Source: JANXYY01 sp035530875
Lineage (GTDB): Bacteria > Actinomycetota > Actinomycetes > Nanopelagicales > Nanopelagicaceae
DNA length: 6,143 nt
Assembly (NCBI GenBank): GCA_035530875.1
Contig: DATKUB010000018.1
Coordinates: forward strand, 1 to 6,143
Reading direction: 5' to 3'
Below the pieces are notes generated by a model, which had not been told where the DNA came from, made no database searches, and was given only the letters and a program-made list of their open reading frames with translations. Position 1 is the stretch's first letter. The number at the start of each line of letters is the position of its first letter. Shown in pieces: positions 1 through 3,949 of this stretch. The position numbers and the translations under genes were made by a program.

Positions 1-8
1 GCTGACAT
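1..8 (-). CDS. ileS: Isoleucyl-tRNA synthetase, first codons only (partial)
   Basis: Only ATG, TCA and two further bases lie inside the window, reading leftward from position 8. No protein motif is visible, so the identity rests on the leader. A T-box riboswitch with specifier codon ATC (isoleucine) ends directly at this start codon, and a strong ribosome binding site, GAGGAG (positions 19 to 14), lies 5 bases upstream of the ATG. In Actinomycetota, T-boxes of this kind typically precede ileS, whose product charges tRNA-Ile in the cytoplasm. Another isoleucine-responsive gene is possible but less likely. The gene is divergent from the DUF167 gene. Confidence 0.75.
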
Positions 9-13
9 CGGTG

Positions 14-44
14 CTCCTCGGCGTTATGACTAACTTCACCGGAG
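14..44 (-). promoter_or_regulatory. Ribosome-binding-site sequestrator hairpin of ileS
   Basis: CTCC (44-41) can pair with GGAG (17-14), which is part of the GAGGAG ribosome binding site at 19-14. Above it GGT (40-38) pairs with GCC (22-20), and GTTA (34-31) pairs with TAAC (26-23) around the loop GTCA. In this fold the ribosome binding site is blocked. Binding of uncharged tRNA-Ile to the antisequestrator would take CTCC away and free it. Pairing was done by eye, without energy calculation. Confidence 0.75.
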
Positions 45-87
45 GGACGACCTCTCGCATTTGCGATCGGCCGCGGTACCACCCACC
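41..87 (-). promoter_or_regulatory. T-box antisequestrator element
   Basis: The conserved T-box core folds as the standard antiterminator-type element. The lower helix pairs GGTGGG (87-82) with CCCTCC (46-41) around one T-T mismatch. The seven-base bulge TGGTACC (81-75) receives the tRNA acceptor end. The upper helix pairs GCGGCC (74-69) with GGTCGT (52-47). A small apical hairpin pairs TCGC (66-63) with GCGA (58-55). The bases CTCC at 44-41 are also needed by the ribosome-site sequestrator, so the two folds exclude each other, as expected of a switch. Confidence 0.85.
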
Positions 88-137
88 TTGCAGCGCGGTT
101 GCTGCCACTCATTCTTGCGACTTGGCTTGCTCTGGCT

Positions 138-225
138 CGGGGGTTGATTTTCATTCAGCGCTAGATCTCCGGGCTCACACCAACCCCGGCTCGCTCTTGA
201 CCGCACTCTGAACTACTCGTCCCCG
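138..225 (-). promoter_or_regulatory. T-box Stem I with specifier codon ATC (Ile)
   Basis: About 88 bases fold into a multi-helix arm. The basal helix is CGGGG/CCCCG. The internal specifier loop contains ACGAGTAG on the 5' side and ATGAAAATCAA on the 3' side. Above it lie the helices GTTCAG/CTGAAT and GGTC/GATC, an AG-rich bulge at 198-190, and a terminal helix CCGGG/CCCGG with an 11-base loop (184-174). The ATC at 148-146 sits where the specifier of classical T-boxes lies, just before a conserved purine, and would pair with the GAU anticodon of tRNA-Ile. Pairings were made by eye. Confidence 0.8.
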
Positions 226-293
226 TCACGGCCGAGGCGTTAAGTTCGTTTACGGCATCAAGGTCGAGGTTCCAACCTTTTACCGTGACTTAC

Positions 294-321
294 TTGCCAA
301 GCTCGCGGGTGAAATTATACC
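294..321 (+). promoter_or_regulatory. Candidate promoter of the DUF167 gene
   Basis: TTGCCA (294-299) and TATACC (316-321) are separated by 16 bases and resemble sigma-70-type -35 and -10 boxes. Transcription would start near 328, about 20 bases before the ATG at 349, where no Shine-Dalgarno sequence is visible. The -10 box shares bases with the minus-strand TATAAT of the ileS leader. Confidence 0.4.
314..319 (-). promoter_or_regulatory. Candidate -10 box for the ileS leader
   Basis: Reading leftward, TATAAT at 319-314 is a perfect -10 consensus, preceded by GGG. Transcription would start near 307, about 80 bases before the T-box Stem I. No good -35 hexamer is seen at 17 bases upstream (ATGATC at 342-337). 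The box overlaps the -10 candidate of the opposite strand. Confidence 0.45.
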
Positions 322-348
322 CCGCGTCGCGGGTGCGATCATGGTCCT

Positions 349-654
349 ATGAGCGAATTACTCCTGACGATTAGGGCGAAGCCGAATTCCTCGAGAAATC
401 GAGTCGGTGGCTCCTACGGCGGGGCGCTGGTGGTTGCGGTCACCGCGCCAGCCGTCGACGGAAAGGCCTCCGCCGAGATAATCAGACAACTGGCGTTAGC
501 CTTAGGCGTTCCAAAGGGATCACTGCGGGTGAAAAGTGGTGAACGTTCCCGCACTAAGATCGTTGCGATCGAACTAGCCGTTCCAGAGCGGGTAGCTCAG
601 AGCCAACTTGAGGCGCGAATCTCAACACTATTAGGCGAAAGCGGCGCGCCTTGA
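349..654 (+). CDS. DUF167 family protein (YggU-like)
   Basis: A small 101-residue cytoplasmic protein of the DUF167/YggU family, widely conserved but without an established biochemical role. The family signature is clear: a KPNSSR segment at residues 11-16, the core APAVDGKA at 33-40, an alpha-helical stretch with ALGVPKGSL at 51-59, and the GERSRTK segment at 64-70 that matches the family's SGxxSRxK motif. Length is normal for the family (about 95-105 residues). The ATG at 349 is chosen because it starts a family-like N-terminus; no Shine-Dalgarno sequence precedes it. The gene is divergent from ileS and lies 59 bases upstream of the TraR/DksA gene on the same strand. Confidence 0.9.
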   Translation: MSELLLTIRAKPNSSRNRVGGSYGGALVVAVTAPAVDGKASAEIIRQLALALGVPKGSLRVKSGERSRTKIVAIELAVPERVAQSQLEARISTLLGESGAP

Positions 655-666
655 GCATGAGTTATC

Positions 667-676
667 GGTTTAAACC
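667..676. repeat. Short perfect palindrome between DUF167 and TraR/DksA genes
   Basis: GGTTTAAACC is a 10-base perfect palindrome in the 59-base gap. It lies just upstream of a possible -10 box (TAATCT, 679-684) for the downstream gene, so it could be an operator, but a palindrome this short may be chance. There is no T-run, so it is not a terminator. Confidence 0.2.
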
Positions 677-701
677 CTTAATCTGATGTATCCGACAGGA
701 T

Positions 702-708
702 GGGTGGG
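702..708 (+). promoter_or_regulatory. Ribosome binding site of the TraR/DksA gene
   Basis: The purine-rich GGGTGGG lies 5 bases before the GTG at 714, with AGGA at 697-700 just upstream. This supports GTG 714 as the start over the out-of-frame ATG at 700, whose product would be an arginine-rich shadow of the repeat region. Confidence 0.5.
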
Positions 709-713
709 TCCAC

Positions 714-1550
714 GTGGCGAGCGTCAAGAAAATTCTCAGTAAGCCGGCGGCTAAGAAGGCTGCGCCAGCTAAGAAGCCGGTTAAGAAGGCCGCACCGGCG
801 AAAAAGCCGCTTAAAAAGGTTGCGCCAGCTAAGAAGCCGGTTAAGAAGGCCCCACCGGTTAAGAAGGTTGCCCCAGCTAAGAAGCCAGCTAAGAAGCCGG
901 TTAAGAAGGCCCCACCGGTTAAGAAGGTTGCGCCAGCTAAGAAGCCGGCTAAGAAGGTTGCGCCAGTTAAGAAGCCGGTTAAGAAGGCGGTTAAGAAGGC
1001 CGCACCTGCAAAGAAGGCCGCACCTGCAAAGAAGGCGGCTGGGCCCGCTTCCTCGGTGGCTGCAAATCAAGCGCCCGCGCGTCTAGTGATGCTGCCCAGC
1101 GCGCACCCAGCCAAACGGAAGGGCGGAACTCCCCTTAAGCCACTCCGTAACCTTCCCAAACCGCTGGTTGTAAACGCCGGCGACAATTCTTGGACAAAGC
1201 CCGAACTCAATGCAATGAAAAAGGATCTTCATGCAGACCTTGAGCGGCTACGCCTTGAATTAGCCAACGCTGAGGTTGAAATTGCCGATCTCCTAAAAGA
1301 TTCTGGAGATGGAGCGGGTGATGATCAGGCTGATGCGGGCACCAAGACTTTTGAGCGCGAACACGAACTGTCTCTGGTCAATAACGCCCGAGACATGGTG
1401 ACACAGTCCGAACGGGCCCTTGCCCGGATTAAATTGGGTACCTATGGGATCTGTGAGTCATGTGGCAACCCGATCGGGAAAGCTCGACTACAGGTTTTCC
1501 CCAGGGCGACATTGTGCATGGCGTGTAAACAGTTGGAAGAGCGCCGTTAG
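714..1550 (+). CDS. TraR/DksA family zinc-finger regulator with histone-H1-like lysine tail
   Basis: A 278-residue protein with two parts. Residues 5-108 are built almost only of K, A, P and V in PAKK, PVKK and AVKK units, with about 40 lysines and no acidic residue, resembling bacterial histone-H1-like tails. After a linker, residues about 160-278 form a DksA/TraR domain: a helical region from W160, an acidic stretch DSGDGAGDDQADAG (196-209), and a four-cysteine zinc finger, C247-x2-C250-x17-C268-x2-C271. DksA-type proteins insert a coiled coil into the RNA polymerase secondary channel; whether this one does is inferred. The tail probably binds nucleic acid. Closely similar proteins with lysine-rich N-termini sit beside lspA in other actinobacteria. 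The start is GTG 714 with a ribosome site at 702-708. The stop overlaps the convergent modA stop. Confidence 0.9.
   Translation: MASVKKILSKPAAKKAAPAKKPVKKAAPAKKPLKKVAPAKKPVKKAPPVKKVAPAKKPAKKPVKKAPPVKKVAPAKKPAKKVAPVKKPVKKAVKKAAPAKKAAPAKKAAGPASSVAANQAPARLVMLPSAHPAKRKGGTPLKPLRNLPKPLVVNAGDNSWTKPELNAMKKDLHADLERLRLELANAEVEIADLLKDSGDGAGDDQADAGTKTFEREHELSLVNNARDMVTQSERALARIKLGTYGICESCGNPIGKARLQVFPRATLCMACKQLEERR
780..959 (+). repeat. Three 60-base tandem units encoding the lysine tail
   Basis: Units at 780-839, 840-899 and 900-959 each encode 20 residues beginning VKKA (residues 23-42, 43-62, 63-82). The second and third units match at 55 of 60 bases by hand count; three of the five differences fall in the last codon. 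The first unit is more diverged. Shorter PAKK and PVKK motifs continue on both sides (about 738-1037). The phase is always in frame, so unit gain or loss would keep the protein readable. Confidence 0.85.
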
Positions 1551-2326
1551 AGCGGACCGAAGCCAGCTTCTTGCAAGATCGCCTGACCCTTTGCGGACAG
1601 GACAAAATTAATGAATTCGTGGGCTAGCCCGGGCTGTTCGCTGCCTTTAATTACCGCGACCGGGTACTTATTGATCGCCGCCGAGGCCTCAGGAAATTCG
1701 ATTCCTAACACATCTCCAGTGATGTCGGTGCGGTAGACAAGTCCAGCGTCTACCTCACCGAGGGAGACCTTGGTCAACACGCTTTTGACGTCGTTTTCAA
1801 GCGAGACGGGCTTGGCTGAGATCCTGGCCAGTGCTAACACTTTTGCCGCGGCAGTTCCGCACGGCACCTCTTTTGCACAGATCAAATAAGTGATGCCTTT
1901 CCGGTCGAAATCGTTAAGGCCAAGAATCGCTGCGGGATTAGCGCGCGGCACTGCAATCACGAGTGAGTTGCTAGTGAAATTTTCCGATCTTCCGACAATC
2001 TCATGTGCGGTTCGAACAGTTGCCATCGGATCAGGTCCAGCAGCGAAGAACAGGTCGGCTGGCGCGCCAGAAATTATTTGCTGGGCCAGAGTCGATGAGC
2101 CCGCGAATGAGAAAGTGAAATGCGCTTTTGGATGTAAGGAGTGAAAGGCCGAACCGAGCTCTGGTAAGACGGCAGTGAGACTGGCAGCGCCGAAGATGGT
2201 CAAGTTCGTATTCTGATTCGTGGCAGAAGGACTCGTTCTGGGCCTAAGCACCAGACCGATGAGCGCAACGGCGATCAGGACGACTGAGAGCAAAATGATC
2301 AGGCGAGAACGACGCGAATTCGGCAT
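1547..2326 (-). CDS. modA: Molybdate ABC transporter substrate-binding protein, ModA-like
   Basis: A 259-residue type II periplasmic-binding-protein homologue expected to capture molybdate or tungstate outside the membrane. A hydrophobic segment (residues 9-27) follows basic residues at 5-8. Family motifs follow: FGAASL (45-50), FAGSS (74-78), SGAPADLFFAA (86-96), a CAKEVPCG segment (150-157) resembling actinobacterial ModA proteins, GLVYRTD (195-201) and a C-terminal LSAKGQAILQEAGFG (243-257). Likely oxyanion ligands are S49, S77 or S78 and Y198. There is no lipobox cysteine after the hydrophobic segment, so it may be signal-anchored or secreted. No modB or modC lies nearby. The ATG at 2326 is preferred because its N-terminus is signal-like and a TATGTT box fits a leaderless start; ATG 2338 and GTG 2374 are in-frame alternatives. 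Selectivity is inferred from motifs. Confidence 0.88.
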   Translation of the reverse strand: MPNSRRSRLIILLSVVLIAVALIGLVLRPRTSPSATNQNTNLTIFGAASLTAVLPELGSAFHSLHPKAHFTFSFAGSSTLAQQIISGAPADLFFAAGPDPMATVRTAHEIVGRSENFTSNSLVIAVPRANPAAILGLNDFDRKGITYLICAKEVPCGTAAAKVLALARISAKPVSLENDVKSVLTKVSLGEVDAGLVYRTDITGDVLGIEFPEASAAINKYPVAVIKGSEQPGLAHEFINFVLSAKGQAILQEAGFGPL

Positions 2327-2333
2327 AACGGGG

Positions 2334-2339
2334 AACATA
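2334..2339 (-). promoter_or_regulatory. Candidate -10 box for leaderless modA transcript
   Basis: Reading leftward, TATGTT (2339-2334) fits the actinobacterial TAnnnT -10 pattern and ends 7 bases before the ATG at 2326. Transcription would therefore begin at or next to the start codon, in line with the lack of a Shine-Dalgarno sequence. No clear -35 box is visible. Confidence 0.4.
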
Positions 2340-2412
2340 GCACCGCAAACGCGTAAAATCGAGTCGAAAAACACCGTAAATGAGTATTCGAACCGGACTT
2401 AATTTTGGCCGT

Positions 2413-2424
2413 GCGCCTGGGCGC
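2413..2424. repeat. Small inverted repeat in the modA-lspA intergenic region
   Basis: GCGC-CTGG-GCGC forms a short inverted repeat inside the 124-base gap between the divergent modA and lspA genes. TAATTT at 2400-2405 upstream could be a plus-strand -10 box, which would put the repeat at the 5' end of an lspA leader; alternatively CAGACT (2438-2443) ends 7 bases before the GTG and would give a leaderless lspA. No T-run follows, so a terminator is unlikely. Nothing else was recognised in this gap. Confidence 0.25.
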
Positions 2425-2450
2425 CGTCTCGACCTGTCAGACTAGGCGGC

Positions 2451-2999
2451 GTGAAGACGGGTCGGGCTATCTGCTATTTGGTCGGGATTCTGACGCTTCT
2501 AGTCGACGTGGCAACCAAAACTTGGGCTGTTTCTACCTTGGCGGATGGCCAACCCCGAACTGTCCTTGGGCCGCTGTTGAAGTTGCACTACACCCGTAAT
2601 TCCGGTGCGGCCTTCTCAATGGCTACGGGTTCAACCTGGATTTTCACCCTAATCTCGGCTGCTGTCGTTATTGCAGTAATCGTCATTGCGGGACGGATTG
2701 CCTCACGGTGGTGGGCCCTGGCGCTGGGACTACTCCTTGGCGGTTCCCTTGGAAATCTGGCCGATCGAATCTTCAGGTCTCCCGGTCATCTAAAGGGGCT
2801 GGTGGTTGATTGGATTGAGTTGCCACACTGGCCGATTTTCAATGTTGCCGATTCGGCGATCGTGATCTCAGCTTGCTTGATCGCACTTCTCTCTGCCCGC
2901 GGAGTTGGCTACCGCGACCAGGGTACGACGGCAGTTTCGTCGATCGGCCCGAGCGGAGCCGCCACCGGCACCAGTGAAGAGGCGGGGGAGCAAGCGTGA
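2451..2999 (+). CDS. lspA: Lipoprotein signal peptidase (signal peptidase II)
   Basis: A 182-residue integral membrane aspartyl protease that removes signal peptides from diacylglyceryl-modified prolipoproteins. Four hydrophobic segments are visible: about 7-22, 62-81, 87-104 and 131-148. The conserved D19-x3-K23 of the first helix, the TRNSGAAFS block (48-56), NLADRI with catalytic D105 and NVADSA with catalytic D134 are all present. The last 30 or so residues are a polar Gly/Ser/Thr/Glu tail typical of actinobacterial versions. The GTG at 2451 begins a family-like N-terminus; only a weak AGGCGG precedes it. The stop overlaps the rluD start by 4 bases (GTGA), so the two are probably translationally coupled. 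Confidence 0.96.
   Translation: MKTGRAICYLVGILTLLVDVATKTWAVSTLADGQPRTVLGPLLKLHYTRNSGAAFSMATGSTWIFTLISAAVVIAVIVIAGRIASRWWALALGLLLGGSLGNLADRIFRSPGHLKGLVVDWIELPHWPIFNVADSAIVISACLIALLSARGVGYRDQGTTAVSSIGPSGAATGTSEEAGEQA
2984..2990 (+). promoter_or_regulatory. Ribosome binding site of rluD inside lspA
   Basis: The purine run GGGGGAG lies 5 bases before the GTG at 2996 and inside the last codons of lspA. It fixes the rluD start in the GTGA overlap and is the clearest Shine-Dalgarno sequence among the plus-strand genes. Confidence 0.65.
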
Positions 3000-3925
3000 G
3001 TGAAATTCGGACACTAGAAATTCCAGAAGGTGTCAACGGTGAACGAGTGGACCGTGGCATTTCCAGGCTCTTTGGGTTTTCCAGAAACCAGAGTGCCGAA
3101 ATTGCCGAATCAGGCGGAGTCAGGCTTAATGGCGCAGTAGTTGGTAAATCTGACCGAATGGTTTCTGGAGCAACCCTAGAAGTGCGGCTGCCTGAACCCC
3201 CGGCCCCGGTGGTTATCCGGCCCGAAATAATCGATGGAATGCGCATAATCTTCGACGATGAGGACATCGTCGTTGTGGACAAGCCGGTTGGAGTTGCCGC
3301 CCACCCGAGCATGGGCTGGACCGGACCCACTGTTCTAGGGGGCCTTGCTGGCGCGGGATACCGTATTTCGACCTCTGGCGCGGCTGAGCGGGCAGGCATC
3401 GTTCAGCGGCTTGACGTCGGCACCAGCGGCCTGATGGTCGTAGCGAAATCAGAGGGTGCCTATACCGCACTGAAAAATGCTTTCCGAGAGCGCCAGGTTG
3501 AAAAGATCTATAACGCTTTAGTGCAAGGTCACCCAGACCCATCGACGGGAACCATTGATGCGCCCATTGACCGCCATCCACGAGACGATTGGAAATTCGC
3601 GGTGGTGGAAGGCGGAAAACCGAGTATCACGCATTATGAGACCATCGAATCTTTTGCTGCTGCAACACTGCTGAAGATCGAATTGGAGACCGGACGAACC
3701 CACCAAATTCGAGTTCATATGGCGGCGATGAAACATCCTTGTGTGGGAGACATCGCCTACGGTGCCGATCCGGTTCTGGCTAAGTCCCTCGAGATGAGCA
3801 GACAGTGGCTCCACGCCGTCGAACTTTCCTTTATCCATCCTCGAACAGGCGTGAAAGTCCACTTCACATCGGATTATCCACACGACTTGGCAAATGCTCT
3901 AGCGCGCCTATCTGAAAACCGTTAG
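2996..3925 (+). CDS. rluD: RluA/RluD family 23S rRNA pseudouridine synthase
   Basis: A 309-residue cytoplasmic enzyme that isomerises uridine to pseudouridine in RNA, most likely in 23S rRNA. An S4-like RNA-binding domain covers about residues 14-65. The catalytic domain begins near DEDIVVVDKPVGVAAHP (88-104). The active-site motif is QRLDVGTSGLMVVAKS (137-152) with catalytic D140. KIYNALV (170-176) carries the conserved tyrosine Y172, and ETGRTHQIRVHM (231-242) is the standard family signature. Many family members have H rather than Q before RLD; as far as I recall mycobacterial homologues also have Q, so this is not necessarily a defect. It is coupled to lspA by a 4-base overlap. Substrate positions cannot be read from sequence, so RluD is a best match within the RluA/RluC/RluD group. 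Confidence 0.92.
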   Translation: MSEIRTLEIPEGVNGERVDRGISRLFGFSRNQSAEIAESGGVRLNGAVVGKSDRMVSGATLEVRLPEPPAPVVIRPEIIDGMRIIFDDEDIVVVDKPVGVAAHPSMGWTGPTVLGGLAGAGYRISTSGAAERAGIVQRLDVGTSGLMVVAKSEGAYTALKNAFRERQVEKIYNALVQGHPDPSTGTIDAPIDRHPRDDWKFAVVEGGKPSITHYETIESFAAATLLKIELETGRTHQIRVHMAAMKHPCVGDIAYGADPVLAKSLEMSRQWLHAVELSFIHPRTGVKVHFTSDYPHDLANALARLSENR

Positions 3926-3935
3926 CAAACCGGAC

Positions 3936-3941
3936 TAGCCT
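3936..3941 (+). promoter_or_regulatory. Candidate -10 box for leaderless dnaE transcript
   Basis: TAGCCT fits the TAnnnT -10 pattern and ends 8 bases before the dnaE GTG at 3950, so a transcript could start at the initiation codon. CTGAAA at 3912-3917 gives a weak -35 with 18-base spacing, inside the end of rluD. No Shine-Dalgarno sequence is visible in the 24-base gap. Cotranscription with rluD remains possible. Confidence 0.4.
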
Positions 3942-3949
3942 GCAATCTC

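Larger units (their letters stand above)
9..228 (-). promoter_or_regulatory. T-box riboswitch, tRNA-Ile-responsive, translational type
   Basis: This leader senses uncharged tRNA-Ile and controls the gene starting at position 8. Reading leftward: a Stem I whose base pairs 225-221 (CGGGG) with 142-138 (CCCCG). Its specifier loop has AGTA at 217-214 on one side and GAAA followed by specifier codon ATC (148-146) on the other. Upper helices are 213-208/158-153, 202-199/167-164 and 189-185/173-169. A Stem III hairpin pairs 105-101 (GCAGC) with 94-90 (GCTGC). The conserved core GGGTGGTACCGCG lies at 84-72, and its TGGT bulge (81-78) can pair with an ACCA tRNA 3' end. No U-run terminator follows; instead a hairpin covers the ribosome binding site, so output should be translational. 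The whole stretch lacks a plausible protein gene on either strand. Stem II was not resolved by hand. Confidence 0.9.

Noticed and set aside
11..211. Open frame of 66 codons on the plus strand in the first 350 bases
   Set aside because: It lies entirely over the minus-strand T-box, has a composition unlike the neighbouring proteins and no family motif.
780..959. Tandem repeats as a possible CRISPR array or regulatory repeat
   Set aside because: The units are directly adjacent, without spacers, in codon phase and inside a coding region.
678..1070. Leu/Arg/Asn-rich open frame on the minus strand and an Arg-rich frame on the plus strand (700-1086)
   Set aside because: Both are shadows of the repetitive lysine-tail codons; the frame at 714 continues into a real DksA/TraR domain.
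2327..2374. Longer modA reading from GTG 2374 or ATG 2338
   Set aside because: The extra residues are unlike a signal peptide start, no ribosome site precedes them, and the TATGTT box would fall inside the longer gene. They cannot be fully excluded.
2839..3883. Long minus-strand open frames opposite lspA and rluD
   Set aside because: The plus-strand products have complete family motifs; the minus-strand products show low-complexity Pro/Arg/Ser composition and no motif.
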